Source: a bacterium
GTDB taxonomy: Bacteria > Myxococcota_A > Bradymonadia > UBA7976 > UBA1532
Assembly: GCA_030426085.1 (NCBI GenBank)
Contig: JAUHYW010000017.1
Coordinates: 62,001-126,000, forward strand
Length of the DNA stretch: 64,000 nt
Direction: 5' to 3'
Of this stretch, positions 16,426 through 26,443 are shown piece by piece; the first letter of the stretch is position 1; each line of letters starts with the position of its first letter. The notes beneath the pieces were generated by a model. The model ran no database searches and was not told the DNA's origin. It saw nothing but the letters and a program-made list of their open reading frames with translations. A program made the position numbers and the translations under genes.

Positions 16426-19097
16426 CACTCCTCCTCGGGGCCGACGACGCGCCGGACACACTCGCCCTCGGCGTCTTCCTGGGGGGTGCACGGCACCTGG
16501 GCCATGAACGCTGTCTGGCTGCTGCCGCTCAGCAGCAGGTCGGTCACCCCGTCCTGATCCAGATCGACCGCGTCGATGCGCTCGACGTCCTCGGGGTCGA
16601 GGCGCTGGTTCTCGATCAGCCGGGGGTCGCCGAACTCGCCGTCGTCGTGGTCGAGCACCTGCAAGCCGTTCCCGAAGAGCATGACCAGCTCTTTGCCCGG
16701 CTCGCCGTCGAGCTCGATCGCCGCCAGGGGTCCCCGGAAAGCCCGCCGCTCGTCGGCGCTGTCGGCGAACGCGCCCTCGCGCTCCACGGCGACCGGCGCC
16801 TCGCGGAAGCCGCCCTCGCGGTCACCCCACCACACCGCCAGGCCGCCGATCCCGTCGGCCTCGCCGCCCATCGGCCCCCGCTGGCTGGGGTGGGCCAGGA
16901 CCAGATCGGCGTGCCCGTCCCCGTCGATGTCGTCGACCACCATGCCGGTGGGCGGCTCGCTCAGGGGGCTCTCGCCCAGGCGGACGCAGGTGAGGGTGTC
17001 CTCGCCGCGGTAGATCAGCACCCGGGGGGCCCAGGGGCCGGTGTAGGCGTCGGGCACGGTCTCGGTGAGCGACTCCACCGCGGCGAGCGCCTCCCAGTCG
17101 GCGGCGCCGGTCGGCCGGAACGCGGTGAACATCAGATCGGCGTTGGTGGCGAAGGCGCAGTCGCCCTCCATGGCCAGCGGCGGGGGCACCACCCGGACCT
17201 GGGAGTCGAAGAGCGTGCTGCGGTCGACCGCGATGAACATCCAGCCGGCCTCGGTCCGGTCGCCCACGAGGCCGACGTGCGTCTTCTCGGGGCCGATGAT
17301 CCGGGCCACCGAGTCGATGACCTCGGGCAGCCGCAGCGGCGCGGCCAGCCGGCGGGTGCCCGACCCCTGGAGCTCGAGCAGGTAGGGCACGTCCTCGGGG
17401 GGCACGACGACCACCAGCAGGTCGTCGATGGCGTCGGTGTCGGCGGCCCAGCGCAGGATGACGGGCGTCACCGCCCCGGTCTCGGAGACGGCCTCCTGCA
17501 GCTCGTCGATCGACCCCCGGCCGTTGTTGAAGCCGACCTGCAGCTCGTTGCCGACCTGGACCAGGATGTCGGGCAGCAGGTCGCCGTCGAGGTCGCCCAC
17601 GAGCAGATCGGTCGCCTGATCGCCCATCGTCGTCTCCAGCTCGTTGAACCGCTGGCCGTCGACGTTGAGCTGGGTGACGAGGCTGGGCCCGATGGTGGCG
17701 ACGACGTCGGGCAGACCGTCCCGGTTGAGGTCGGTCACCCGGGCCATGGTCAGGCGGCGGCCGGGCACATAGCCCGGCTCGAAGGCGATGGGGTCGTCCG
17801 GGGCGCCGTCGGCCGCCATCTGCAGCCCGGTGGCGGTGACGACGTCGACCCGCCCGTTGCCGTCCAGATCGGCGACGGCCAGGAACCACGAGGGCTGGGC
17901 CATCATCTGGGCCCCGGGCATCACCGCTGGCGGCCCCTCGCCCTCGTAGATGATCGGCAGCACGAAGGCCTCGGCGAGACCGTCCCCGGTGTTCAGGGCC
18001 GCGGCCAGCGCGCGGCCCTGGGGGCCCTGCACGCCGAAGATCAGATCGTCGAGGCCGTCGCCGTCCACGTCGCCGATGAAGGTGCCGGCGGCGCTGAGCT
18101 GCCAGCCGGTCGGGGCCGACACCTGCCCCGCCTCGATCAGCTCGCAGTCGGGGTCGAAGCCGTCCCCGAGCAGGGGCGCGTCGGGGTCGATCTCGCAGTC
18201 GAGGGTCAGCAGGGTGACCCGGGTCTCGCGGTAGGGCGCGACGGCGAGCTCGTGCCGCGGCGGGTCCGACGCGTCCGCCAGCAGATCGCCGCTGGCGACG
18301 CGGTCGGGCAGCACGCTGGTGGCCCCGTCGAGCGTCAGCACGTCGGCGTCGTCGAAGTCGGCGAGCTGCACGGTGAGGCCGCCGGATGGCGACGCGGCGA
18401 GCATGACCGGCTGCTGACGGAGGTAGGGCTCGTTCATCGTCGCCGGCACGAGGCGGAGCTCTATCGGCAGGTCGTCGTACTCCCGGCTGCGCAGGAGCAG
18501 CGGGGCGACGTTCTGGTCGGCCCGGCCGAGGTAGATGTTGACCCGGCTGCCCGAGGTGACCGCCAGATCGTCGAGGTCGTCGCCGTTGAGGTCGATCACC
18601 TGGGGGTCGCTGGGCGCGGACTCGATGGGCGCCCGCAGGCTCACCGCGTACTGGGTGGCCGCGTTGCCGAAGGCCACCCGCAGCAGCGGCTCCTGGACCG
18701 TCGCCAGATCGGGGTAGTCGTCGCCGTCGAAGTCGCCGATCGCCAGGGGGGTCGTGATGCCCTGGATGATCAACGGGTCGCCGAACTCGCCCGCGGGCGC
18801 CTGACAGTACCCGTCGAGCGAGCAGCCCCAGCCCCGGGGGCACTCGGCGACCCGGGTGCCCTCGCCGTCGTCGTCGGCGCAGACGAACAGGCACTCGAGC
18901 TCGTCGCCGACCTCTCCGCACTGCAAGCCGTCGGCCAGGGCGCGCCCCGGCTCGCAGTCTTCGTAGTTGGTCGGTTCGATGATGCCGTTGCCACAGGTCT
19001 TGTCCGACACCAGGGGCGGCAGCTCGGCGCAGGCGACGAGCAGCGCGCCGCCAGCGCACGCCCACAGCAGGTTGCGTATGGTCTTCATGTCTTTCAT
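16425..19097 (-). CDS. FG-GAP/VCBS-repeat beta-propeller lipoprotein
   Basis: A start at 19097 gives an 890-residue lipoprotein with lipobox VAC in NLLWACAGGALLVACAEL; an ATG at 19088 is an alternative. After a Cys-rich N-terminus with the myxobacterial CGNGIIEP...DCEPG pattern come at least eight integrin-like calcium-binding repeats, such as IGDFDGDDYPDLATV, VIDLNGDDLDDLAV, IGDVDGDGLDDLIFG, VADLDGNGRVDVVTATG and VDDIDGDGHADLVLAHP. They should fold as one or two propellers on the cell surface and bind proteins or glycans. Its stop overlaps the start of the PEGA gene by one base. The partner is unknown. Confidence 0.88.
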   Translation of the reverse strand: MKDMKTIRNLLWACAGGALLVACAELPPLVSDKTCGNGIIEPTNYEDCEPGRALADGLQCGEVGDELECLFVCADDDGEGTRVAECPRGWGCSLDGYCQAPAGEFGDPLIIQGITTPLAIGDFDGDDYPDLATVQEPLLRVAFGNAATQYAVSLRAPIESAPSDPQVIDLNGDDLDDLAVTSGSRVNIYLGRADQNVAPLLLRSREYDDLPIELRLVPATMNEPYLRQQPVMLAASPSGGLTVQLADFDDADVLTLDGATSVLPDRVASGDLLADASDPPRHELAVAPYRETRVTLLTLDCEIDPDAPLLGDGFDPDCELIEAGQVSAPTGWQLSAAGTFIGDVDGDGLDDLIFGVQGPQGRALAAALNTGDGLAEAFVLPIIYEGEGPPAVMPGAQMMAQPSWFLAVADLDGNGRVDVVTATGLQMAADGAPDDPIAFEPGYVPGRRLTMARVTDLNRDGLPDVVATIGPSLVTQLNVDGQRFNELETTMGDQATDLLVGDLDGDLLPDILVQVGNELQVGFNNGRGSIDELQEAVSETGAVTPVILRWAADTDAIDDLLVVVVPPEDVPYLLELQGSGTRRLAAPLRLPEVIDSVARIIGPEKTHVGLVGDRTEAGWMFIAVDRSTLFDSQVRVVPPPLAMEGDCAFATNADLMFTAFRPTGAADWEALAAVESLTETVPDAYTGPWAPRVLIYRGEDTLTCVRLGESPLSEPPTGMVVDDIDGDGHADLVLAHPSQRGPMGGEADGIGGLAVWWGDREGGFREAPVAVEREGAFADSADERRAFRGPLAAIELDGEPGKELVMLFGNGLQVLDHDDGEFGDPRLIENQRLDPEDVERIDAVDLDQDGVTDLLLSGSSQTAFMAQVPCTPQEDAEGECVRRVVGPEEE

Positions 19098-19170
19098 CGC
19101 GTCGGAACCCCCCCCGATCCGCAGTCGACGCGGCCCGCTGAGTGGGCGGTGACCGGCCACCCGCGGCGCG

Positions 19171-20868
<1,698 letters not shown>

Positions 20869-20968
20869 CGTCTCCGTCTTTTCACCAGCGGCGGTCGGTC
20901 GGATGACGAGGATTATGTTCGCGACCGGGCCCCCGGCGCAACATGCGGCCTGCGAAGGGACCCGTCGG

Positions 20969-21712
20969 TCACGCTGCCTGCTCGCGGGCGGCCAGCAGCT
21001 CCTCCGGGGGATGCAGCGCGGCCCAGACCCCGCCCACCGAGAGGTAGAGCACGCACAGGGCCAGCATGTACTCCGGCATCAGCTTGAACGGCGCCAGCAC
21101 GTAGACCGCGGCGATGTTGGCGATCTGGAACCAGTGCAGCGCCCGGTTGCCCCGGCCCTTGAGCTTGGGCAGCCGGATGTTGCTGATCATCGCCAGCCCG
21201 GCGGCCACCAGCAGCCCCGGCGCGGCGTGCAGCAGCGCGGCGTCGAGGCCGTACTTGTCCCAGGTGAGGTAGGCCAGCGCCAGGATGGCCCCGCAGAAGG
21301 TCGTCGGGATCCCGTAGAAGACCTTGTCACCCCCCGGCGGCGAGCTGATGTTGAACCGGGCCAGCCGCCCCGAGGTGGCCACGACGTAGCAGCCGAGGGC
21401 CCCCATCAGCGCGATGCGCCCCAGACCGTCGTCGAACACCGCCAGGTCGCGACAGCGGAAGTAGATCAGGCCGGCGGGCGCGATGCCGAACACCACGAAG
21501 TCGGCGAACGAGTCGAACTGCATGCCGAAGTCGGACGACGCATCGAGCAGCCGGGCGGCGGTGCCGTCGAGCTTGTCGAGCAGCACGCCCCACAGGATCA
21601 TCCACGCGGCGAGGGTGTAGTCCCCGGCGGCGGACATGGCGACCGAGCTGAGCCCGAACAGCATCGACAGCGCGGTGAAGCCGTTGGGCACGGCGTACTT
21701 CGGGGAGACCAT
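20969..21712 (-). CDS. pssA: CDP-diacylglycerol-serine O-phosphatidyltransferase
   Basis: A 247-residue polytopic membrane enzyme of the CDP-alcohol phosphatidyltransferase family, making phosphatidylserine from CDP-diacylglycerol and serine, the first step to phosphatidylethanolamine. The signature D-G-x2-A-R-x8-G-x3-D-x3-D is intact in LDGTAARLLDASSDFGMQFD followed by SFAD. About six hydrophobic segments follow. NISSPPGGDKVFYGIPTTFC fits the PssA branch of the family rather than phosphatidylglycerophosphate synthase. The start was set at MVSPKYAVPNGFT; the reading frame continues upstream but without family similarity. No phosphatidylserine decarboxylase is visible in the window. Confidence 0.88.
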   Translation of the reverse strand: MVSPKYAVPNGFTALSMLFGLSSVAMSAAGDYTLAAWMILWGVLLDKLDGTAARLLDASSDFGMQFDSFADFVVFGIAPAGLIYFRCRDLAVFDDGLGRIALMGALGCYVVATSGRLARFNISSPPGGDKVFYGIPTTFCGAILALAYLTWDKYGLDAALLHAAPGLLVAAGLAMISNIRLPKLKGRGNRALHWFQIANIAAVYVLAPFKLMPEYMLALCVLYLSVGGVWAALHPPEELLAAREQAA

Positions 21713-21965
21713 GGCGCGGCTCTCGGCGTCCGGCCGCCGCGCGTCGTGCGCGGACCGCCCCCGGGCGCGGCGCCCAACGTAGAAGCGTTGCCCGGATCCT
21801 GTCAACGCATCGCCACCCCATCGCCGCCCGCCCGACGCGAGGCCGGCCGACGATCGGCGACATGCACCCCCGATCGCCGAATGCATGTACACTGCGCCCG
21901 ATGCGCGTCGCCTTCGCCACCAGCCTCCGCCGCCACCCCGCCGCCGGGCGCCCGGGGGAACGGCG
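21713..21965. other. Divergent intergenic region between pssA and the CpaE-like gene
   Basis: 253 bp without a gene. Near 21850-21895 there are two similar half-sites, CGATCGGCGACATGCA and CGATCGCCGAATGCAT, spaced by a few bases, followed by a GTAC-containing segment. They could be a repressor site serving one or both divergent genes. No convincing -35/-10 pair was found. Confidence 0.3.
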
Positions 21966-23219
21966 ATGAGCGAGCCGCCCGGCCCCCGCCCGCCCCGTGA
22001 CACCGACCCGACGCCCCCCGGCCGCCCCGCGGCGGAGGACGTCACCGCCGAGACCCCCTCGGGGCGCCACCTCGACGCGCTGCTCGGCGACGGCCTCGAG
22101 CCGCCCACCCGCAAGACCCGCAGCGGCCCGATCATGGTCGGCGAGGGCCGCCCCGCCCGGGACACCCACCGGGAGAGCCCGCCGGGCCCGGCCGGCTCGA
22201 CCGTGCGCGACCGGGCCACCCCCCCGCCGCTGCCCCCGCTCGGGGCCCGGGCCGGCATCCACGACCCCCGGGACGGCCTCCAGCTCGGCCCCCGCTACAA
22301 GCCGCTCGACGCCCGCACGGTCGAGGTGCGGCTCAACGACGTCGCCGTCGAGGACGCCGCCGACCGCCGCCCGGCCGAGGAGCCGCTGGGGCAGGCCCCC
22401 GGGCTCTCGCCCAAGCCCTCGATCGGGGGCGCCGCCCGGATGGTCGTCTTCTTCGGCCCCAAGGGCGGCGTCGGCGCGACGACCCTCGCGTGCAACGTGG
22501 GCGGCATCCTGGCCCGCAACGGGCGCCCGGCGGTGCTCGTCGACCTCGACCTGCAGCTCGGCGCGGTGCCGGTCAGCCTCGGGGTGCAGCCCCGCCACAG
22601 CATCTCGACCCTGGTGCGCGAGGCCCAGAGCGTCGGCGGCCTGGGCGCCGGCCCGCTGCGCACCGAGCTCGACGCCCACCCCAGCGGCCTGCGCATCGCC
22701 GCCCAGACCCGCATCGAGGATCTGGGCGCGGTCACCGTCAAGCGCCTGCCCCGCTTCTTCGACGCGCTCGGCGCCGGCTTCGGCATGGTGCTCGTCGACG
22801 GCCTGCGCGACTTCAACGACCACGCTGTCGCGAGCATGGATCTGGCCCACATGGTGGTCATCGTCATCACCCAGGACGTGCCCGCGGTGCGGGCCGGGGC
22901 CCGGGCCCTGCGCATCTTCCGCCGGCTGGGCTACAAGGACGACCGGCTGCTGCTCGTGGTCAACCGCTACCACCGGCGGGCGCCGGTGGGCCTCGACGAC
23001 ATCCGCCGGGTGCTCGGCATGCCGGTGCACGCCCGGGTGCACAACGACTTCCCGCTGATCGAGCAGGCCCTCAACCGGGGGCAGCTCGTCGAGCACATCC
23101 AGCCCCGATCGCGCCCCGCCCGCGATCTGCTCGCCCTCGCCGCGCTGGTGGCCGGGGACGTGAAGCCGACCCCCGTCACCGAGGAGCGGGGCCTGCTCGG
23201 TCGGCTGCTGGGGCGCTGA
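21966..23219 (+). CDS. CpaE/MinD-like ParA-superfamily ATPase
   Basis: A 417-residue protein. The first about 155 residues are Pro/Arg/Glu-rich and low-complexity. The ATPase domain starts MVVFFGPKGGVGATTLACNV, a deviant Walker A (KGGVGATT), followed by PAVLVDLDLQLGAVPVSLGV and FGMVLVDGLRDFNDHAV. The segment QDVPAVRAGARALRIFRRLG and the tail (RVHNDFPLIEQALNRGQLVE) match CpaE/TadZ proteins that localise type IVc (Tad/Flp) pilus machinery or act as polarity markers. No pilus genes are adjacent, so the function may be positioning of another surface system. The receiver-like domain of classical CpaE is missing. Confidence 0.8.
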   Translation: MSEPPGPRPPRDTDPTPPGRPAAEDVTAETPSGRHLDALLGDGLEPPTRKTRSGPIMVGEGRPARDTHRESPPGPAGSTVRDRATPPPLPPLGARAGIHDPRDGLQLGPRYKPLDARTVEVRLNDVAVEDAADRRPAEEPLGQAPGLSPKPSIGGAARMVVFFGPKGGVGATTLACNVGGILARNGRPAVLVDLDLQLGAVPVSLGVQPRHSISTLVREAQSVGGLGAGPLRTELDAHPSGLRIAAQTRIEDLGAVTVKRLPRFFDALGAGFGMVLVDGLRDFNDHAVASMDLAHMVVIVITQDVPAVRAGARALRIFRRLGYKDDRLLLVVNRYHRRAPVGLDDIRRVLGMPVHARVHNDFPLIEQALNRGQLVEHIQPRSRPARDLLALAALVAGDVKPTPVTEERGLLGRLLGR

Positions 23220-23288
23220 GGGTCCGGCGCCCGCCGGGCGCTGTCATACCCCTGTAATCGACGCTCGCCTGTCGGCCGTCGTCTGATA

Positions 23289-23310
23289 CCCTGCCTGCGC
23301 GCAGGCAGGG
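23289..23310. promoter_or_regulatory. Perfect 22-bp palindrome overlapping the ribosome site of the TPR gene
   Basis: Two 11-bp arms (CCCTGCCTGCG and CGCAGGCAGGG) meet without a spacer. The right arm ends inside GGGAGG, the probable Shine-Dalgarno site, 10 bp before the ATG at 23321. As DNA it could be an operator; as RNA it could hide the ribosome site. Confidence 0.5.
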
Positions 23311-23320
23311 AGGCATCGCG

Positions 23321-23734
23321 ATGAAGCTCGGAACGCTGCTCGTCGGCGGGCTCGCGGTCGGCGGTCTCGTCGGCGCCGGCATCTACACCTGGCGGCCGGC
23401 GCCCACCGCGGGCTTCGAAGAGACGCCTCAGCTCGCCCGGGCCCGACAGGACGTGGTCGCCCGGCCCGACGACGCCGACGCCTGGATCCGGCTGGGTGAC
23501 GAAGCGCGCCACGTCGGCGACGGGACGACCGCCCGGCTGGCCTACGAGCGGGTGATCGACCTCGAGCCGCTCGACCCCCGGGGCCACGCCCGGCTGGGCA
23601 TCCTGCTCGTCGACGAGGGCCGGGTCGAGGCCGCCCGGCGCCACCTGGGGCGGGCCGCCGATCTGGGCAGCGCCGATGCCCGCTTCGTGCTCGCCGGGCT
23701 CGACGACGCCCTGCCCGCAGACGAGATCCCATGA
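23321..23734 (+). CDS. Membrane-anchored TPR protein
   Basis: A 137-residue protein with an N-terminal hydrophobic segment (LLVGGLAVGGLVGAGIYTW) and two to three TPR units: DADAWIRLGDEARHVGDG, ARLAYERVIDLEPLDPRGHA, ARLGILLVDEGRVEAARRHL. TPRs bind partner proteins. The ATG of the next gene overlaps its stop (ATGA), so it is coupled to the pectinacetylesterase-like lipoprotein. The start follows a perfect palindrome. The lack of a lipobox suggests an inner-membrane anchor with the TPRs in the periplasm, although the opposite topology is possible. Confidence 0.75.
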   Translation: MKLGTLLVGGLAVGGLVGAGIYTWRPAPTAGFEETPQLARARQDVVARPDDADAWIRLGDEARHVGDGTTARLAYERVIDLEPLDPRGHARLGILLVDEGRVEAARRHLGRAADLGSADARFVLAGLDDALPADEIP

Positions 23735-25107
23735 CCCACGAGGCAGACATGCGCCCATGCCATCACGCCGTGACGATCCTCGGGCTCCTGAGCCTGCTCG
23801 GCTGCAACCCGGCCCCGCCCATCGCGCCCACCGACGCCGGGCAGGCGGGGGGCGATGCCATGGCGCCGAGCCCCCCGAACAGCGCCCCGCCGCGGCCGCG
23901 GCCGCCCGATCCCGAGCCCGTCCCCGATCGGGGACCCGAGCCCGAGCCCGAGCCCGAGCCGGACTTCGGCCCCACGCCGCCCGGTCCACCCGACCCGCGC
24001 CCCCCCGTCGAGCCGCCGGATGCGCCGTTCGCCGAGTACCTCGCCGACGGCCTCGGGCGGCACCTCGGGCGCTATCAGGCCATCGACGAGGGCGCCCTCG
24101 AGGGGGTCCGGTGGCACCGGTTCCCGATCTTCGGATTGGTCGGCCCGGCCTGCCGCACGGGCACCCCGTTCGGGGTCTTCACCCGCGACGGCCGCCCCGC
24201 CGACGACGGCGGGCGCGACCTGCTGATCTACCTCCAGCCCGGCGGCGCCTGCTGGTCCGAGCAGTGCGACTCCATCTGGCGCATCGAGCCCACGCTGCCG
24301 GCGCTCGACATCGTCGACCCCGACGACCCCTACAACCCGTTCGCCGACTGGGATCTGCTCTACGTGCCCGCCTGCGACGGCGCGCTCTTCGTAGGCGACG
24401 TCGACGTCGACGCCAACGGGGACGGCTTCGCCGAGCGCCGGCAGCGGGGGCTGGCCAACCTCAGCGCCGCGCTCGACCTGGGCCGGGCCTATTACGGCGA
24501 CGCCGAGCGGGTCGCCATCGTCGGCAGCAGCAGCGGGGGCTACGGCGCGCTCGCCGCCGCCCCGCTGGCCCGCAGCCTGTTCCCCACCGCCGAGATCATG
24601 GTCGTGCAGGACGCCGGCATCGGGCAGGGGCGGGGCGAGGCCGATCCCGAGTTCGTGCGGCGCCTGCTCGGCGAACTCCGGGCCACCGATCTGATCCCCG
24701 ACGACTGCCCCGACTGCGTCGACGACGGCCACCTCTACCGGCTCGTGGACTGGCTGCTGCGCACCGACCCCAGCCTGCGCATCGCCGCGATCACCGCGGT
24801 CCACGACTTCATCCTGGGCAACTACTTCCTCCAGATCGGCACCGACGCCTACGCCCGGGACGTCATCGCGCAGACCACCGCGCTGGCCGAGGCGTGGCCC
24901 GGGCGCTACGGGTCGTACATCTACGCCGGCTCGACCCACACCCTGCTCGTCGGCGAGTTGTCGGGGGGCGCGGGCTTCACCGTCGACGACATCTTCGGGG
25001 TCTCCCGCCTGCGGGACACCGTCGTCGACGGCGTGCCGGCGGCGTGGTGGCTGCGGTGGTTCGTCGACGACGACCGCCGCTTCGCCCCGGTGATCGACGC
25101 GCCCTGA
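23731..25107 (+). CDS. Pectinacetylesterase/Notum-like alpha/beta-hydrolase lipoprotein
   Basis: A 458-residue predicted lipoprotein; lipobox LGC in VTILGLLSLLGCN. A translational start at 23749 (MRPCHHAV) is also possible. A long Pro/Glu linker (residues about 25-95) precedes the catalytic domain. Family marks are the oxyanion-hole segment LLIYLQPGGACWSEQC, the nucleophile elbow GSSSGGYGA (about 263-271) and His in GSTHTLL (about 402), consistent with a Ser-Asp-His triad. Pectinacetylesterase and Notum enzymes remove acetyl or fatty-acyl groups from polysaccharides or proteins. Surface carboxylester hydrolysis is a fair inference; the substrate is not evident. It is coupled to the TPR gene by a 4-bp overlap. 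Confidence 0.82.
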   Translation: MTHEADMRPCHHAVTILGLLSLLGCNPAPPIAPTDAGQAGGDAMAPSPPNSAPPRPRPPDPEPVPDRGPEPEPEPEPDFGPTPPGPPDPRPPVEPPDAPFAEYLADGLGRHLGRYQAIDEGALEGVRWHRFPIFGLVGPACRTGTPFGVFTRDGRPADDGGRDLLIYLQPGGACWSEQCDSIWRIEPTLPALDIVDPDDPYNPFADWDLLYVPACDGALFVGDVDVDANGDGFAERRQRGLANLSAALDLGRAYYGDAERVAIVGSSSGGYGALAAAPLARSLFPTAEIMVVQDAGIGQGRGEADPEFVRRLLGELRATDLIPDDCPDCVDDGHLYRLVDWLLRTDPSLRIAAITAVHDFILGNYFLQIGTDAYARDVIAQTTALAEAWPGRYGSYIYAGSTHTLLVGELSGGAGFTVDDIFGVSRLRDTVVDGVPAAWWLRWFVDDDRRFAPVIDAP

Positions 25108-25189
25108 CGCACCCCGACCGCACAATCCCCGACGCGCCGCCCGGGCCCGGTCCCGTATCATGCGGCCCTCCACCGCCCGAGGAGCAGCC

Positions 25190-26443
25190 ATGCGACCGGT
25201 CTACATCGCCGGGGGCGCGCACACCCCCTACATCGGAAAGTTCCACCCCGACTTCATCTGGAAGGGCCACCCCGACTTCGGCGCCCGCGTCAACCCGGAC
25301 ACCGAGGCCTACATCCGCCGGGTGGTGCCCGACGCGCTCGCTGCGGCCGGGGGGGACGGCACCGCGGTCGACAAGGCGTACATCGCCAACTTCGCCGGGG
25401 GCATGTTCGACAATCAGGCCCACCTCGGGCCGTTCCTCGCCGCCGCCGACCGCGGCCTGCGGGGCAAGCCGGCGATGCGGATCGAGGGGGCCTGCGCCTC
25501 GGGCGGGCTGGCGATGTCGGCCGGCGTCGACGCCATCCGGGCCGGGGCCGACGTGGTGCTCGTGGTCGGGGCCGAGGTCCAGACCACCCGCAACGCCAAG
25601 GACGGGGCCGACTTCCTCGCCCGGGCCAGCCACTACAAGCGCCAGCGGGGGCTCGACCCGTTCACCTTCCCCGCGCTGCTCGCCCGGCGGGTCAAGATGG
25701 CCGTCGAGGCCGGCGAGCTGACCATGGACGACCTGGCCCACGCGTCGGTCAAGGCGTACGGCAACGCCAACAAGAACCCCAACGCCCACATGCGGGCGGT
25801 CGAGATGACCTACGAGCGGGCCTCGACCCCCAGCAAGGCCAACCCGGTCTTCCTGACCAACCCCGAGCTGCGGCCGTATCTGCGGGTCAGCGACTGCTCC
25901 CAGGTCAGCGACGGGGCCTCGGCGATCGTGCTCGCCAGCGCCGAGGGGCTCGCCCGGCTCGGCAAGCAGAAGAGCGACACCGTCGAGATCCTGGCCTGCG
26001 CGGTGAGCTGCGCGCCCATCGACGAGGACAGCTCGGGGGTCGACCTCGACAACATCCACACCGCCGTCACCCGGGCCTACGCCGAGGCCGACATCGGCCC
26101 CGACGCGGTGCAGGTCGCCGAGGTGCACGACTGCTTCACGGTCGCCGAGGTGCTGATGTACGAGGCGATCGGCATCGCCGACAAGGGCGCCGGGGCCCGC
26201 TTCCTGCGCGATGGCCACGCCGCCATCGACGGCAAGGTGCCGGTCAACACCGGCGGCGGGCTGGTCGGCTTCGGGCACCCGGTGGGCGCGACCGGGGTCA
26301 AGCAGGCGCTGGAGATCTTCCGCCAGATGAAGGGGCTCTGCGGGGCCTACCAGATGCCGAATGCGCCCGGGGTCGGCCTCAGCGCGAACATGGGCGGCGA
26401 CGACCGGACCGCGGTCGTATCGGTGTACCGCGACGCCGGCTGA
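25190..26443 (+). CDS. Thiolase-family acetyl-CoA acyltransferase
   Basis: A 417-residue thiolase. The nucleophilic Cys102 is in RIEGACASGG. The second conserved region is HDCFTVAE and the third is GGGLVGFGHPVGATG. The sequence is closer in feel to SCP-x-type and degradative thiolases than to PhaA. It would cleave or condense acyl-CoAs in fatty-acid or sterol metabolism. No partner dehydrogenase or hydratase gene is adjacent. Its last 65 bp overlap, on the opposite strand, the end of the fused DUF2330 gene. The ATG at 25190 follows GAGGAG; an upstream in-frame ATG at 25160 has no such site. Confidence 0.9.
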   Translation: MRPVYIAGGAHTPYIGKFHPDFIWKGHPDFGARVNPDTEAYIRRVVPDALAAAGGDGTAVDKAYIANFAGGMFDNQAHLGPFLAAADRGLRGKPAMRIEGACASGGLAMSAGVDAIRAGADVVLVVGAEVQTTRNAKDGADFLARASHYKRQRGLDPFTFPALLARRVKMAVEAGELTMDDLAHASVKAYGNANKNPNAHMRAVEMTYERASTPSKANPVFLTNPELRPYLRVSDCSQVSDGASAIVLASAEGLARLGKQKSDTVEILACAVSCAPIDEDSSGVDLDNIHTAVTRAYAEADIGPDAVQVAEVHDCFTVAEVLMYEAIGIADKGAGARFLRDGHAAIDGKVPVNTGGGLVGFGHPVGATGVKQALEIFRQMKGLCGAYQMPNAPGVGLSANMGGDDRTAVVSVYRDAG

